Shown: positions 36,115-46,042 of the stretch, piece by piece
How the letters are laid out: every line of letters begins with the position of its first letter
Position numbering within the stretch: the stretch's first letter is position 1
Assembly (NCBI RefSeq): GCF_023703325.1
Contig: NZ_JAMQGM010000001.1
Coordinates: forward strand, 299,745-363,744
Length of the DNA stretch: 64,000 nucleotides
DNA from: Streptomyces meridianus
GTDB taxonomy: Bacteria; Actinomycetota; Actinomycetes; Streptomycetales; Streptomycetaceae
Direction of reading: 5' to 3'
Translations under genes and position numbers: made by a program
The notes under the pieces: model-generated
Seen by the model: only the letters and a program-made list of their open reading frames with translations
Databases searched by the model: none
What the model was told of the DNA's origin: nothing

Positions 36115-39100
36115 ATGCTCGAAGCAACCGACCCCAACGAGCCGTCGGCCGGCGCAGACCGCGCCCAGAACCACGGCAACGGCTCGGACAGCAGCCCCAG
36201 CGACACCCTGCCGCCGCGCCGCCGCCGTGCCGCGTCCAGGCCCGCAGGCCCTCCGGCCGGCGCGCCGGCCGAGGCCGCGCCGGCCATACCGCCGGTGCAG
36301 GCTCCGGCAGCTCCCGCTTCGGTGGAGGCGCAGGCCGCGGTGCCGTCGCCGGTGGAGGAGTCCGCCGAGGAGGCCGCGCCGCCGGCCCGTACCCGTCGCC
36401 GTGCGACCCGCAAGGTGACGGCCCCTGTCGCTTCCCCGGCTCCGGCCGAGGAGAGCGCCGCTGCCGTCGTCGAGCCGGCCGCGCCCGCCGCCCCGGCTTC
36501 GGTGGAGGCGCAGGCCGCGGTGCCGTCGCCGGTGGAGGAGTCCGCCGAGGAGGCCGCGCCGCCGGTCCGGTCGCGGCGTCGTGCCGCGCGCAAGGTTTCG
36601 GCCCCCGCCGGTTCGCCGGCGGCTGCCGAGGAGAGCGCACCGGCCGCCACCGGCGAACCGGCGACCGGCCCCGCATCCCCGGCGTCCGAGGACATCGGGG
36701 AAGCAGCAGTGACCGAGGCATCCGGGACGGAGGCCGCCGAGGCCGCCGGGACCGGGGCTGCCCCGGCGCCGGATGCCGAGGAGGTTGCGCCGCCGGCGCG
36801 TACCCGGCGTCGTGGCACGCGCAAGTCCGCCGCCCCGGCAGCGGCCTCCGCGGAGGCCGCACAGGACACCACCGAGGAGCAGCCGGACCGCGCCGCCGCA
36901 GTCACCGTGGCCGACGCCATCGACGCACCGCCGGCCCGTACCCGCCGACGTGCCTCCCGCAAGTCCGCCGCCCCCGCCGAGGACACGGCCGAGAGCCAGG
37001 GCGGCACGCCGGACCGGGCCGCTGCGCAGGAGCCCGCCGAGCCGGCCCGTACCCGCCGCCGTGCGGTCCGGCCGCCGAGCGCGGTCTTCCAGGCGCCGGT
37101 GTTCACCGAGCCGGTGTTCCAGACCCCCGAGACGGCAGCCGCCGCTGCCGCCGCTGAGGCCGAGGCCCGGGCCGGCGCGGACGAGGACGAGGCGGACACC
37201 GCCCCGCGCCGCCGCCGTCGGCGCCGGGAGCCGGCCGAGGAGTTCGCCGAGACCTCGGAGAACGGCGAGTCCGCCGAGACCGAAGACCGGGCCGACCAGG
37301 CCGAGGGCGACGACGAGTCGGGGGACCGCCCGGCCCGTCGCCGTCGGCGTGGCGGGCGCCGCCGTCGTCGCGGCGACTCCGCCGAAGGCGGGCCGGACCG
37401 TCCCGAGGAGGACGGCGGCAGGGCCTCCGGCTCGGCGGAGAACCCGGAGGGTCCCGCGGAGGACGAGCAGGAGGGCGCCGACGAGGACGAGGGCACGTCC
37501 GAGGAAAGCGGATCCTCCTCCAGCAGCAGCAGCAGCAGCAGCAGCAGCCGGCGCCGTCGTCGCCGCCGCCGTCGCAGCGGCGACGCCGGCGAGACCGCCG
37601 AGGCCGGCTCGGACGACCCGGAGCGCACGGTCGTCAAGGTTCGTGAGCCCCGCAAGAAGGAGGAGCCGGGCACCGGCGCCGACGAGGTGCAGTCCATCAA
37701 GGGCTCCACCCGTCTCGAGGCGAAGAAGCAGCGCCGCCGCGAAGGGCGCGAGCAGGGCCGCCGCCGGGTGCCGATCATCACCGAGGCCGAGTTCCTCGCC
37801 CGCCGCGAGGCCGTCGAGCGGGTCATGGTCGTCCGCGAGAACGGCGACCGCACGCAGATCGGCGTGCTCGAGGACGACGTCCTCGTCGAGCACTTCGTGA
37901 ACAAGGAGCAGGCCACCAGCTACGTCGGCAACGTCTACCTGGGCAAGGTCCAGAACGTGCTGCCGTCGATGGAGGCCGCGTTCGTCGACATCGGCAAGGG
38001 CCGCAACGCCGTGCTCTACGCGGGCGAGGTCAACTTCGAGGCGCTCGGCATGGCCCACGGGCCGCGCCGGATCGAGACCGCGCTGAAGTCCGGCCAGTCC
38101 GTTCTGGTCCAGGTCACCAAGGACCCGATCGGGCACAAGGGCGCCCGGCTCACCAGCCAGGTCTCGCTGCCCGGCCGCTACCTGGTCTACGTGCCCGAGG
38201 GCTCGATGACCGGCATCAGCCGCAAGCTGCCCGACACGGAGCGGGCCCGGCTGAAGACGATCCTCAAGAAGGTCGTCCCCGAGGATGCCGGTGTCATCGT
38301 GCGCACCGCGGCCGAGGGTGCGAGCGAGGAGGAACTGCGTCGCGACGTCGAGCGGCTGCAGGCGCAGTGGGAGGACATTCAGAAGAAGGCGAAGAGCGGA
38401 AACGCGCCGACGCTGCTCTACGGCGAGCCGGACATGACCGTCCGGGTGGTCCGGGACATCTTCAACGAGGACTTCACCAAGGTCATCGTCAGCGGTGACG
38501 AGGCGTGGAAGACCGTCCACGACTACGTCCAGCACGTCGCCCCGGACCTCACCGACCGGCTGCAGAAGTGGAATTCGGACGTCGACGTCTTCGCGACGTA
38601 TCGCATCGACGAGCAGCTCATGAAGGCGCTCGACCGCAAGGTGTGGCTGCCGAGCGGGGGCTCGCTGGTCATCGACCGGACCGAAGCGATGATCGTGGTC
38701 GACGTCAACACCGGCAAGTTCACCGGTCAGGGCGGCAACCTCGAGGAGACGGTCACCAGGAACAACCTGGAGGCGGCCGAGGAGATCGTGCGTCAGCTGC
38801 GGCTGCGCGACCTCGGCGGCATCATCGTGATCGACTTCATCGACATGGTGCTGGAGTCCAACCGCGACCTGGTGCTGCGGCGTCTGCTGGAGTGCCTGGG
38901 CCGTGACCGGACGAAGCACCAGGTCGCCGAGGTCACCTCGCTGGGTCTGGTCCAGATGACGCGCAAGCGCGTCGGCCAGGGCCTGCTGGAGTCCTTCTCC
39001 GAGAGCTGCGCGCACTGCAACGGCCGCGGGGTCATCGTCCACGTGGAACAGCCCACCGTGCCGGGCAACGGGGGCGGCGGCAAGCGCAAGAAGAAGGGCA

Positions 39101-39840
39101 AGTCCGGCGGCGGCCAGCCGCAGGAGCCCGTCCACGAGCCCACCCAGGAGACCGCCGAGCCCGGGCCGGAGAAGGAGACCGAGGCCGAGGTGGCCGCCGA
39201 GGCGGCCGAGCCCCGGAAGCTTCCCGAGCCCGAGTTCACACCGGACGAGGAACTGTTCAGCAGCGCGGAGGAGGCCGAGGCCGCGGCGTCGCGCGGGCGT
39301 TCCCGCCGACGGGCCACCCGCAAGGTGTCGGCGCCCGCCGGTTCGCCGAAGGTGTCGGAGGAGGCGGCCGTGGTCGTCGCCCCCGCCAAGCGCGAACCGG
39401 CGGCCGGGTCCGAGCCGGTGACCGAGCCGGCCGCTGCCGCGGAGCCGGCCCCGCCGGTCCGGGCGCGGCGCCGGGCGACCCGCAAGGTCTCCTCGCCGGC
39501 CGGTCCGCCGCAGCAACCTGCCCAGGAGGCCGCCGAGGCCGCGGCCTCGGCCGAGATCGTCGTACCGGCAGCCGGGCTTCCGGATGCCGAGGAGGCTGCG
39601 CAGACGTCCGCCGACGAGGAACCTGCGGCCGAGGCGGGGGAGCCCGAGGAGTCCGCCCCGGCCCGGAAGACGGCCCGCAAGACCGCCAGGAAGTCCCCGG
39701 CCAAGAAGACGGCCGCGAAGAAGACCACCGCCAAGAAGACGGCCGCGAAGAAGACCACGGCCAAGAAGGCGGCGCAGAAGGAGACGGTGGCGGCGGACCG
39801 GTCCGCGGCGTCCGCCCCCGCGCCCGCCGACGAGGCATAG
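36115..39840 (+). CDS. rne: RNase E/G family endoribonuclease
   Basis: Main mRNA-decay and rRNA-processing endonuclease. The 1241-residue protein has its catalytic core in the middle, as in Streptomyces: S1 and RNase H-like region from about 560, the metal-binding Asp motifs in IVVDVNTGKF (about 860) and IVIDFIDM (about 905), and the zinc-link CAHCNGRG (about 965). Residues 1-555 are Ala/Glu/Pro-rich scaffold with recurring RTRRR(A/G)xRK modules, a poly-Ser run and poly-Arg patches. The C-terminal 260 residues repeat the same modules and end in KKTAAKKTTAKK. The ATG at 36115 follows GGGAGAA; the frame is open from 35998. Confidence 0.93.
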   Translation: MLEATDPNEPSAGADRAQNHGNGSDSSPSDTLPPRRRRAASRPAGPPAGAPAEAAPAIPPVQAPAAPASVEAQAAVPSPVEESAEEAAPPARTRRRATRKVTAPVASPAPAEESAAAVVEPAAPAAPASVEAQAAVPSPVEESAEEAAPPVRSRRRAARKVSAPAGSPAAAEESAPAATGEPATGPASPASEDIGEAAVTEASGTEAAEAAGTGAAPAPDAEEVAPPARTRRRGTRKSAAPAAASAEAAQDTTEEQPDRAAAVTVADAIDAPPARTRRRASRKSAAPAEDTAESQGGTPDRAAAQEPAEPARTRRRAVRPPSAVFQAPVFTEPVFQTPETAAAAAAAEAEARAGADEDEADTAPRRRRRRREPAEEFAETSENGESAETEDRADQAEGDDESGDRPARRRRRGGRRRRRGDSAEGGPDRPEEDGGRASGSAENPEGPAEDEQEGADEDEGTSEESGSSSSSSSSSSSSRRRRRRRRRSGDAGETAEAGSDDPERTVVKVREPRKKEEPGTGADEVQSIKGSTRLEAKKQRRREGREQGRRRVPIITEAEFLARREAVERVMVVRENGDRTQIGVLEDDVLVEHFVNKEQATSYVGNVYLGKVQNVLPSMEAAFVDIGKGRNAVLYAGEVNFEALGMAHGPRRIETALKSGQSVLVQVTKDPIGHKGARLTSQVSLPGRYLVYVPEGSMTGISRKLPDTERARLKTILKKVVPEDAGVIVRTAAEGASEEELRRDVERLQAQWEDIQKKAKSGNAPTLLYGEPDMTVRVVRDIFNEDFTKVIVSGDEAWKTVHDYVQHVAPDLTDRLQKWNSDVDVFATYRIDEQLMKALDRKVWLPSGGSLVIDRTEAMIVVDVNTGKFTGQGGNLEETVTRNNLEAAEEIVRQLRLRDLGGIIVIDFIDMVLESNRDLVLRRLLECLGRDRTKHQVAEVTSLGLVQMTRKRVGQGLLESFSESCAHCNGRGVIVHVEQPTVPGNGGGGKRKKKGKSGGGQPQEPVHEPTQETAEPGPEKETEAEVAAEAAEPRKLPEPEFTPDEELFSSAEEAEAAASRGRSRRRATRKVSAPAGSPKVSEEAAVVVAPAKREPAAGSEPVTEPAAAAEPAPPVRARRRATRKVSSPAGPPQQPAQEAAEAAASAEIVVPAAGLPDAEEAAQTSADEEPAAEAGEPEESAPARKTARKTARKSPAKKTAAKKTTAKKTAAKKTTAKKAAQKETVAADRSAASAPAPADEA
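36316..36385 (+). repeat. 70-base exact direct repeat in rne, copy 1
   Basis: Identical to 36496-36565, 180 bases apart. It encodes ASVEAQAAVPSPVEESAEEA and its flank, in the disordered N-terminal scaffold. Confidence 0.9.
36496..36565 (+). repeat. 70-base exact direct repeat in rne, copy 2
   Basis: Second copy of the repeat at 36316-36385. Perfect identity at the DNA level within diverged flanks suggests a recent duplication or gene conversion. Confidence 0.9.
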
Positions 39841-39845
39841 GCCGC

Positions 39846-39893
39846 GTGTCCCTCCCCGCACCCGCTCGAACGAGCGGGTGCGGGGAGGGACAC
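39846..39893 (+). terminator. rne terminator with 23-bp perfect stem
   Basis: Perfect 23-bp arms meet at a two-base AA centre, six bases after the rne stop. One of the most stable hairpins in the window. Confidence 0.88.
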
Positions 39894-39898
39894 CCGGT

Positions 39899-39928
39899 TT
39901 GACCGGCGCGACCGGGGTTCCGTAACCT
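39899..39928 (+). promoter_or_regulatory. rplU-rpmA promoter
   Basis: TTGACC (39899-39904) and TAACCT (39923-39928) are 18 bases apart, a near-consensus vegetative promoter. Transcription would start near 39935, leaving a leader of about 140 bases. Confidence 0.75.
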
Positions 39929-39968
39929 GGAGCGTCGGCGTCTGTACGCCAACCCCTTGAGCAAATAC

Positions 39969-40035
39969 CTCCCGGTCCGCCGGGAGAGGCCGCTCGTCCG
40001 CACGGATCTCACGGACACCCGTCCGTGTGAGCGGC
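39969..40035 (+). promoter_or_regulatory. Structured rplU leader
   Basis: Between the promoter and rplU lie a CTCCCGG/CCGGGAG hairpin (39969-39986) and a larger helix GCCGCTC/GAGCGGC (39989-40035) enclosing further pairing of CTCACGGAC with GTCCGTGTGAG. This resembles an autoregulatory ribosomal-protein leader; the role is inference. Confidence 0.5.
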
Positions 40036-40077
40036 TGGCATCACGGGTCCCGTTAACGAGCAGAGAGTGAGTTCCGC

Positions 40078-40401
40078 GTGTACGCAATCGTGCGCAGCGG
40101 TGGTCGCCAGCACAAGGTTGCTGTCGGCGACATCGTCGAGGTTGACAAGATTTCCACCGGCAAGGTGGGCGACGCGGTCGAGCTGTCGACCCTGCTCGTC
40201 GTGGACGGTGACACCGTGACGAGCGACCCGTGGGTGCTCGCGGGCGTCAAGGTCGAGGCCGAGATCGTGGACCACCACAAGGGTGCCAAGATCGACATCC
40301 TTCGGTACAAGAACAAGACCGGCTACCGTCGGCGCCAGGGCCACCGCCAGCAGTACACGGCGCTCAAGATCACCGGCATTCCCACCCCGGCTGCGAAGTA
40401 A
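40078..40401 (+). CDS. rplU: 50S ribosomal protein L21
   Basis: Large-subunit protein of 107 residues. It begins [20 protein letters not shown] and has the C-terminal L21 signature [19 protein letters not shown]. The GTG at 40078 is preceded by GAGAGTGAG. rpmA follows after 13 bases. The strong upstream promoter and structured leader set this operon apart from rne. Confidence 0.97.
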   Translation: MYAIVRSGGRQHKVAVGDIVEVDKISTGKVGDAVELSTLLVVDGDTVTSDPWVLAGVKVEAEIVDHHKGAKIDILRYKNKTGYRRRQGHRQQYTALKITGIPTPAAK

Positions 40402-40414
40402 GGACTGAGGAGAG

Positions 40415-40669
40415 ATGGCACACAAGAAGGGCGCATCGTCCACTCGGAACGGTCGCGACTCCAATGCCCAGCGGCTCGGCGTGAAGCGCTTCGGCGGTCA
40501 GGTCGTGAACGCCGGTGAGATCCTGGTCCGTCAGCGCGGCACCCACTTCCACCCGGGCACGGGCGTCGGCCGTGGCGGCGACGACACGCTGTTCGCCCTC
40601 GCCGCCGGTGCGGTCGAGTTCGGCAGCAGCCGTGGCCGCAAGGTCGTGAACATCGTCCCGGTCGCCTGA
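40415..40669 (+). CDS. rpmA: 50S ribosomal protein L27
   Basis: An 84-residue large-subunit protein that reaches the peptidyl-transferase centre. It begins [20 protein letters not shown], the usual form without a Firmicutes-type cleaved propeptide, and contains [22 protein letters not shown] site lies just before the ATG. It is co-transcribed with rplU and followed by a long hairpin before obg. Confidence 0.97.
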   Translation: MAHKKGASSTRNGRDSNAQRLGVKRFGGQVVNAGEILVRQRGTHFHPGTGVGRGGDDTLFALAAGAVEFGSSRGRKVVNIVPVA

Positions 40670-40696
40670 CGGCTTCCGCGCGATACAGCACCTTTC

Positions 40697-40756
40697 CCGA
40701 GGGCGGACCGCCCTTTCCCGTCGCAGCGAGCGGCGGGGAAGCCGGTCCGCCCTCGG
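40697..40756 (+). terminator. Long rpmA-obg hairpin
   Basis: CCGAGGGCGGACCG pairs perfectly over 14 bp with CGGTCCGCCCTCGG. The inner arms CTTTCCCGTCGC and GCGGCGGGGAAG pair with two G-U wobbles. It probably attenuates or ends rplU-rpmA transcription. Confidence 0.72.
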
Positions 40757-40809
40757 CGCGTTCAACCCTCATCAGCAGTACATCCACGTCAGCACAGCAG
40801 GAGGCCCGC

Positions 40810-42249
40810 ATGACCACCTTCGTGGACCGCGTCGAGCTGCATGTCGCCGCGGGTAACGGAGGCCATGGCTGCGCCTCCGTGCACCGTGAGAAGTTCAAGC
40901 CGCTCGGCGGCCCGGACGGCGGCAACGGCGGCCGGGGCGGCGACGTGATCCTGGTCGTCGACCAGTCCGTCACGACGCTGCTCGACTATCACCACTCGCC
41001 GCACCGCAAGGCGACCAACGGCAAGCCCGGCGAGGGCGGCAACCGTTCCGGCAAGGACGGTGCGGACCTCGTACTTCCCGTCCCGGACGGCACGGTCGTC
41101 CTGGACCGGCACGGCCAGGTGCTCGCCGACCTGGTGGGCGAGGGCACGCGTTATGTCGCCGCGCAGGGCGGCCGGGGCGGTCTCGGCAACGCGGCACTGG
41201 CCTCGGCCCGTCGCAAGGCGCCCGGTTTCGCGCTGCTCGGTGAGCCCGGCCGGGCCGGTGATGTGGTCCTGGAGTTGAAGACCGTCGCCGACGTGGCGCT
41301 CGTGGGCTACCCGAGCGCAGGCAAGTCGTCGCTCATCGCGGTGCTGTCCGCGGCCAAACCGAAGATCGCGGACTACCCGTTCACGACGCTGGTCCCGAAC
41401 CTTGGTGTGGTCACGGCCGGTTCGACCGTCTACACCATCGCCGACGTACCGGGCCTGATCCCGGGCGCGAGCAAGGGCAAGGGCCTGGGGCTGGAGTTCC
41501 TCCGGCACGTCGAGCGCTGCTCGGTGCTCGTGCACGTGCTGGACACGGCGACGCTGGAGTCCGAGCGGGATCCGCTCTCCGACCTGGACGTCATCGAGGC
41601 CGAACTCGCCGAGTACGGCGGCTTGGACGACCGGCCGAGGATCGTGGTGCTCAACAAGATCGACATCCCGGACGGACAGGACCTCGCCGACATCATCCGC
41701 CCCGAGCTCGAAGCCCGCGGATACCGCATCTTCGAGGTGTCGGCGGTCTCGCGGCAGGGGCTCAAGGAGCTGTCCTTCGCGCTGGCCGGTGTCGTTGCCG
41801 AGGCACGGGCTGCCAAGCCGAAGGAGGAGGCGACGCGCATCGTCATCCGTCCCCAGGCCGTCGACGACGCGGGTTTCACGGTGACCGCCGAGGGAGAGGC
41901 GCTGTTCCGGGTGCGCGGCGAGAAGCCCGAACGCTGGGTCAGGCAGACCGACTTCAACAACGACGAGGCCGTGGGCTACCTCGCCGACCGCCTGAACCGG
42001 CTGGGCGTCGAGGAGGAGCTCATGAAGGCCGGGGCGCGCCCCGGGGACGGAGTGGCCATCGGTCCGGACGAGGACGCCGTTGTCTTCGACTGGGAGCCGT
42101 CGCTCGCCGCGGGCGCAGAGATGCTCGGCCGGCGTGGCGAGGACCATCGCCTCGATGCGCCGCGTCCGGCGGCCCAGCGCCGCCGCGAGCGGGAGGCCGA
42201 GCGGGACGACGCCGAGGCCGCCTATGACGACTTCGACCCCTTTGCGTGA
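40810..42249 (+). CDS. obg: Obg family GTPase
   Basis: Ribosome-assembly and development-linked GTPase; in Streptomyces coelicolor Obg affects aerial growth. The 479-residue protein has the Gly-rich Obg domain (residues 1-158: [24 protein letters not shown]), a G domain with G1 GYPSAGKSS (about 167), G3 DVPGLI and G4 NKID, and a C-terminal OCT domain plus Arg/Asp-rich tail. AGGAGG precedes the ATG. The gene converges on the TagF-like gene across a strong hairpin. Confidence 0.96.
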   Translation: MTTFVDRVELHVAAGNGGHGCASVHREKFKPLGGPDGGNGGRGGDVILVVDQSVTTLLDYHHSPHRKATNGKPGEGGNRSGKDGADLVLPVPDGTVVLDRHGQVLADLVGEGTRYVAAQGGRGGLGNAALASARRKAPGFALLGEPGRAGDVVLELKTVADVALVGYPSAGKSSLIAVLSAAKPKIADYPFTTLVPNLGVVTAGSTVYTIADVPGLIPGASKGKGLGLEFLRHVERCSVLVHVLDTATLESERDPLSDLDVIEAELAEYGGLDDRPRIVVLNKIDIPDGQDLADIIRPELEARGYRIFEVSAVSRQGLKELSFALAGVVAEARAAKPKEEATRIVIRPQAVDDAGFTVTAEGEALFRVRGEKPERWVRQTDFNNDEAVGYLADRLNRLGVEEELMKAGARPGDGVAIGPDEDAVVFDWEPSLAAGAEMLGRRGEDHRLDAPRPAAQRRREREAERDDAEAAYDDFDPFA

Positions 42250-42286
42250 GCGGATGAACGGCGGGCCGGCTCCGGTTCCACCGCGC

Positions 42287-42340
42287 TGAACGGCTCGGGC
42301 CCCGAAGGCAGTTGACTGCCTTCGGGGCCCGAGCCGTTCA
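42287..42340. terminator. 26-bp perfect hairpin between obg and the TagF-like gene
   Basis: Perfect 26-bp arms with a two-base TG centre lie between convergent genes, so it can stop transcription from both sides. Confidence 0.88.
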
Positions 42341-42351
42341 CGGTGCCGGTG

Positions 42352-44460
42352 CTAGGCGTTGACCGCGTCCTCCTCGGTGGAGGCGGTCGGGTCCGTGGCG
42401 GAGGTGTGGGGATCGAGCTCCAGCTCCTCGGCGGCGTCCTCGACCTCGCGCTGCCCGGGAACCTCGGAGGACTGGCGTGCCTCCATCCGGGCGCGCCGGG
42501 CGTCGGCCTCCGCGCACAGGGCCCGCGTCGCCGCGTCGAAGCGCACCAGCGACGGCGGGTCGGACGGGCCGAGCAGGTGCTCCTTGAGCTCCTTGCGAGC
42601 CCCGGCGTGGTCGTCCTTGCCGGGGTTGCGCACCAGATCGAGGAGCCCCGGGACACCGGTCGCCTTGGGGTCGAGGATGGTCGCGGCGCGGACGGTGGGG
42701 AAGTTCGCCCGGAAGTCGTCCTCGGACAGGCCGCTGGTGTTGGCGACCGCGTAAGGCTTCTCGCTGGTCAGATAATCCGAGACCACGCTGGACACGTCGC
42801 TGATCAGCAGGTCCGCCTGGTTGAAGCAGGTGTAGATGCCGGGCCGGGCGGATGTGATGATCAGGTGTTCCCACTCCGGGTACGAGGCCCAGTAGGCCTC
42901 CTCCCATGCGGCCGTGGCGGCGGCCACCATCCCGGCCCGGTCCTCCTCGGGGGCGCTCTGGAGCATCATCCGCTCGGCCTCGTCGGCGCTGGTGCGGAAC
43001 GTCGTGCTGGTGAGCCGGTCCAGGTCGGCGGCGCGGCGGTGGCGCTCGGCCACGGCGGACACGTCCGGGCGTTCGCCGCTGCGCCGGGCGTTGGCGGCGA
43101 CGATCATCTCCTGGATGCGCTGGTTGGCGCGGCCCGCGCGGGGATCGACCGAACCGGTCATCGGGTGAGGCTTGTAGAGCAGGCGGACCTTCGGGTCGGC
43201 CAGCAGTTCGCGGACGATGTTCTCGCCCGCCAGGATCACCGAGGTGTTGCCCGGGTCGTTCGTCCAGCCCTCCCAGGTGGGGGCGTAGAGAACGGTGGTG
43301 ATGCCGTCCGCGGCCGGCGGCCCGGCGTAGGGCCGGATGGGCGCCAGCTGCGGGCGGCCGACCTCGACGACGTCGCGGTCGTCGACGCCGATGTCGGCGA
43401 GCTGGTAGCGCTCGCGGGCGGCCGGGCCCGCGACCCACACCTCGTCGTACGCCTTGGCGTACGGGTTGCAGCTGGAGAGCTTGTCGCTCTCGCCGTGGTT
43501 GATGAAGGCGTGCTTGATCGAAGGAATGCGCAGCACCTGGGAGGTCTTGCCGGAGTTCGCCGGGTGCAGCATCGCCTTGAGCGTGGAGTGCTCGAGGTTC
43601 ATCAGGTGGGCGACCTTCGGGATGCACAGGATCGGGACGTCCGTCGCCTCGATTTTCTGCACCATGAACCGCTCACGGAGCACGATGACGGGCCGGTCCA
43701 GCTCGGCGAGCGTGGAGAGCCACATGTTGGCCTGGTACGCGGACGTGGTGCCGCCGGAGAAGTACATGCCGACCGTCGGCCGGTAGGACGCCAGCCACTC
43801 GTTGAGCCACTGGATGGCTGCCTGCTCGTTCGCCGTCCGCTTGCCCGGGAGCAGCCAGGTGCCGAGGTGGATCATGCCGCCGAGCAGCAGGGCCAGCGAG
43901 ATGCCCAGGCCGACGCCGCCCCAGACGGCCTCGGTGGTGACGGAGCTGATCAGCAGGCCCGTGGTGGAGGGGACCGCGAAGGTCAGCAACCGGTGGCCGG
44001 CACGGCGGGCCAGCATGCGCGGGGGAGCGGGGGAGAGCTCCAGGCCGCTGGTGTCGATGTTGCGCGTGACGATGGGCAGCGTGCGGCTGCGGCGCACCAG
44101 GACCGCCATGGCCTGACAGGCGAAGTGCAGGGCGTAGAACGCGAGGAGGGCGATGGTGAGCGGTGACTGCTCGTGCAGCGGATTGACACCCGGGATGCGG
44201 AGCAGCCCGACGAGGATCAGCATGTCCCGCAGAAGCTGCCGGACGGTGACGTCGAAGCGGACCTTGCCCAGCAGCGCGAGCAGGCCGGGCTGGCGGTGCT
44301 GGAGATGGAGGTCGAGCGCGAGGCCCGCCGCCGAAGCGGTGACGAAGAGTGGCACGTTGGGCAGCAACGCGCCCGCGAGTTGGGCCGTGAAGGCCGCGAA
44401 CATCGCGAGCAGCGCACAGAGCTGCACGATGCGGCGGGGGGCGAGTCCGGCTGAGGGCAC
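42352..44460 (-). CDS. Membrane TagF-like CDP-glycerol glycerophosphotransferase
   Basis: A 702-residue protein. The first 250 residues hold about six membrane helices. The C-terminal part is a Glyphos_transf domain with the teichoic-acid polymerase landmarks INHGESDKLSS, LYAPTWEGW, LYKPHP and DVSSVVSDYL. An acidic, low-complexity tail ends the protein. It likely adds glycerol or polyol phosphate to a cell-wall glycopolymer. The GTG at 44460 (VPSAGLAP) follows AGGAGC; upstream codons in the open frame lack coding character. An LCP gene 7 kb away may act in the same pathway. Confidence 0.85.
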   Translation of the reverse strand: MPSAGLAPRRIVQLCALLAMFAAFTAQLAGALLPNVPLFVTASAAGLALDLHLQHRQPGLLALLGKVRFDVTVRQLLRDMLILVGLLRIPGVNPLHEQSPLTIALLAFYALHFACQAMAVLVRRSRTLPIVTRNIDTSGLELSPAPPRMLARRAGHRLLTFAVPSTTGLLISSVTTEAVWGGVGLGISLALLLGGMIHLGTWLLPGKRTANEQAAIQWLNEWLASYRPTVGMYFSGGTTSAYQANMWLSTLAELDRPVIVLRERFMVQKIEATDVPILCIPKVAHLMNLEHSTLKAMLHPANSGKTSQVLRIPSIKHAFINHGESDKLSSCNPYAKAYDEVWVAGPAARERYQLADIGVDDRDVVEVGRPQLAPIRPYAGPPAADGITTVLYAPTWEGWTNDPGNTSVILAGENIVRELLADPKVRLLYKPHPMTGSVDPRAGRANQRIQEMIVAANARRSGERPDVSAVAERHRRAADLDRLTSTTFRTSADEAERMMLQSAPEEDRAGMVAAATAAWEEAYWASYPEWEHLIITSARPGIYTCFNQADLLISDVSSVVSDYLTSEKPYAVANTSGLSEDDFRANFPTVRAATILDPKATGVPGLLDLVRNPGKDDHAGARKELKEHLLGPSDPPSLVRFDAATRALCAEADARRARMEARQSSEVPGQREVEDAAEELELDPHTSATDPTASTEEDAVNA

Positions 44461-44836
44461 GGGCTGGGCTCCTGGCGGGAGACGTACGGACGGGGGACGG
44501 ACCGGGGCCCGGGCGCGATGCCTCGCAGGTGGACGGCGGGGCGCGGGTCGCGGGACGCGTCGGAGCAGCCGGATCGGGCGGCGCCGACGCCAGGTCGACC
44601 ACTGACCGTATGATGCGCGCCGCCCCCGTGACAATCTGCGGTGACAGCAATCACCTGCAATGCGGTCAAAGGCGGTAGGGCGGGTTGCGCCGTGTGCAGC
44701 AGCCGGATGCCCCGGCGGCCGGGGCCGTCCGCCGATCGGGACGCCGGCACCGGAGTCCGCGCGCTGACGTAGATTGCCAGCGAGGGGACGCCTCACGGCG
44801 GCCCGGAACAGCGCTGGGTCGAACAAGGGGACGTAC
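44461..44836. other. Divergent promoter region of the TagF-like gene and proB
   Basis: 376 bases without a gene. TAGATT at 44770-44775 could be the proB -10, leaving a leader of about 55 bases. A CATACG on the minus strand near 44604-44609 could serve the other gene. Confidence 0.45.
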
Positions 44837-45982
44837 GTGTCAGGGGCAGCAGGGCCGACGGCGGAGCGTGACGAGGTCGTGGCGGCCCGCAGGATCGTGG
44901 TGAAGGTCGGCTCGTCCTCTCTTACCACGTCGGCGGGAGGGCTGGACGCGGATCGGGTGGACGCCCTAGTCCACGTTCTGGCCCGGGCACGGGAGGGCGG
45001 CGTCAAGGACATCGTGCTGGTCTCCTCCGGAGCCATCGCGGCCGGTCTCGCCCCGCTCGGGCTGCCGCGCCGCCCCCGGGACCTCGCGAGCCAGCAGGCC
45101 GCGGCCAGCGTCGGGCAGGGGCTGCTCGTCGCCCGCTACACCGCCTCCTTCGCGCGTCACGGCGTGCGGGTGGGGCAGGTCCTGCTCACATCCGACGACA
45201 CCAGCCGTCGTGCGCACTACCGCAACGCCTTCCGGACCCTGGACCAGCTGCTGGCCATGGGCGCGCTGCCGGTCGTCAACGAGAACGACACCGTGGCCAC
45301 GGATGAGATCCGGTTCGGGGACAACGACCGGCTGGCCGCGCTCGTCGCCCATCTCGTCCGGGCCGACCTGCTCGTCCTGCTCTCGGACGTCGACGGTCTC
45401 TACGACGGCGATCCCAGCAGCCCCGGCACCTCCCGGATCCCCGAGGTCACCGGGCCACGGGACATGGACGGCGTCTCCATCGGAAGCGCAGGGCGTGCCG
45501 GGGTGGGCACCGGCGGCATGGTCACCAAGGTGGAGGCCGCCCGGATCGCCGCCGCGGCGGGCATCCCCGTCGTACTGACCTCGGCCGCCCGCGCCGCCGA
45601 AGCGCTCGCCGGGCGGCCCACCGGGACGTACTTCCACCGCACCGGCCGGCGCTCGCGGGGCCGGCTGCTGTGGCTGGCGCACGCCTCCGCACCGCGCGGT
45701 TCGCTGACCCTGGACGACGGGGCCGTGCAGGCCGTGGTCGACCGCCGGACCTCGCTGCTCCCCGCCGGGATCGCGGCCGTCGAGGGCGAGTTCACTGCCG
45801 GGGACCCGGTGGAGCTGCGCGACATGCAGGGGCATGCCGTCGCACGGGGGCTGGTCAACTTCGACGCCAAGGAGATCCCCCGGCTGCTGGGGCGCACCAC
45901 GTACGAGCTGGCGCGGGAGCTGGGCCCGGCCTACGAGCGCGAGGTCGTCCATCGCGACGACCTGGTGCTCCTGGACCGCTGA
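44837..45982 (+). CDS. proB: Glutamate 5-kinase
   Basis: Phosphorylates glutamate, the first step of proline synthesis. The 381-residue protein has an amino-acid-kinase domain ([11 protein letters not shown] at about residues 17-27, [33 protein letters not shown]) and a C-terminal PUA domain from about 285. The GTG at 44837 follows AAGGGGA; upstream alternatives lack a site. proA is 155 bases downstream, with a hairpin and its own promoter between. Confidence 0.95.
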   Translation: MSGAAGPTAERDEVVAARRIVVKVGSSSLTTSAGGLDADRVDALVHVLARAREGGVKDIVLVSSGAIAAGLAPLGLPRRPRDLASQQAAASVGQGLLVARYTASFARHGVRVGQVLLTSDDTSRRAHYRNAFRTLDQLLAMGALPVVNENDTVATDEIRFGDNDRLAALVAHLVRADLLVLLSDVDGLYDGDPSSPGTSRIPEVTGPRDMDGVSIGSAGRAGVGTGGMVTKVEAARIAAAAGIPVVLTSAARAAEALAGRPTGTYFHRTGRRSRGRLLWLAHASAPRGSLTLDDGAVQAVVDRRTSLLPAGIAAVEGEFTAGDPVELRDMQGHAVARGLVNFDAKEIPRLLGRTTYELARELGPAYEREVVHRDDLVLLDR

Positions 45983-46004
45983 CGCGGCTGCCGCCGCCGA
46001 CCGG

Positions 46005-46042
46005 ATGCCCGCGTGGTCGAGGGCCCCGCGGGGCCCGGGCAT
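46005..46042 (+). terminator. proB terminator
   Basis: Outer arms ATGCCCG/CGGGCAT enclose a perfect inner GGGCCCC/GGGGCCC hairpin, starting 23 bases after the proB stop. Confidence 0.6.

Noticed and set aside
32727..37916. Very long open frame on the minus strand (over 1700 codons)
   Set aside because: It is a shadow of the radical SAM, DUF2344 and rne genes on the plus strand. GC-rich codons seldom give stops in the opposite frame.
35434..39861. Long minus-strand frame under rne
   Set aside because: Composition is Gly/Arg-rich and mirrors the rne repeats; no protein motif is present.
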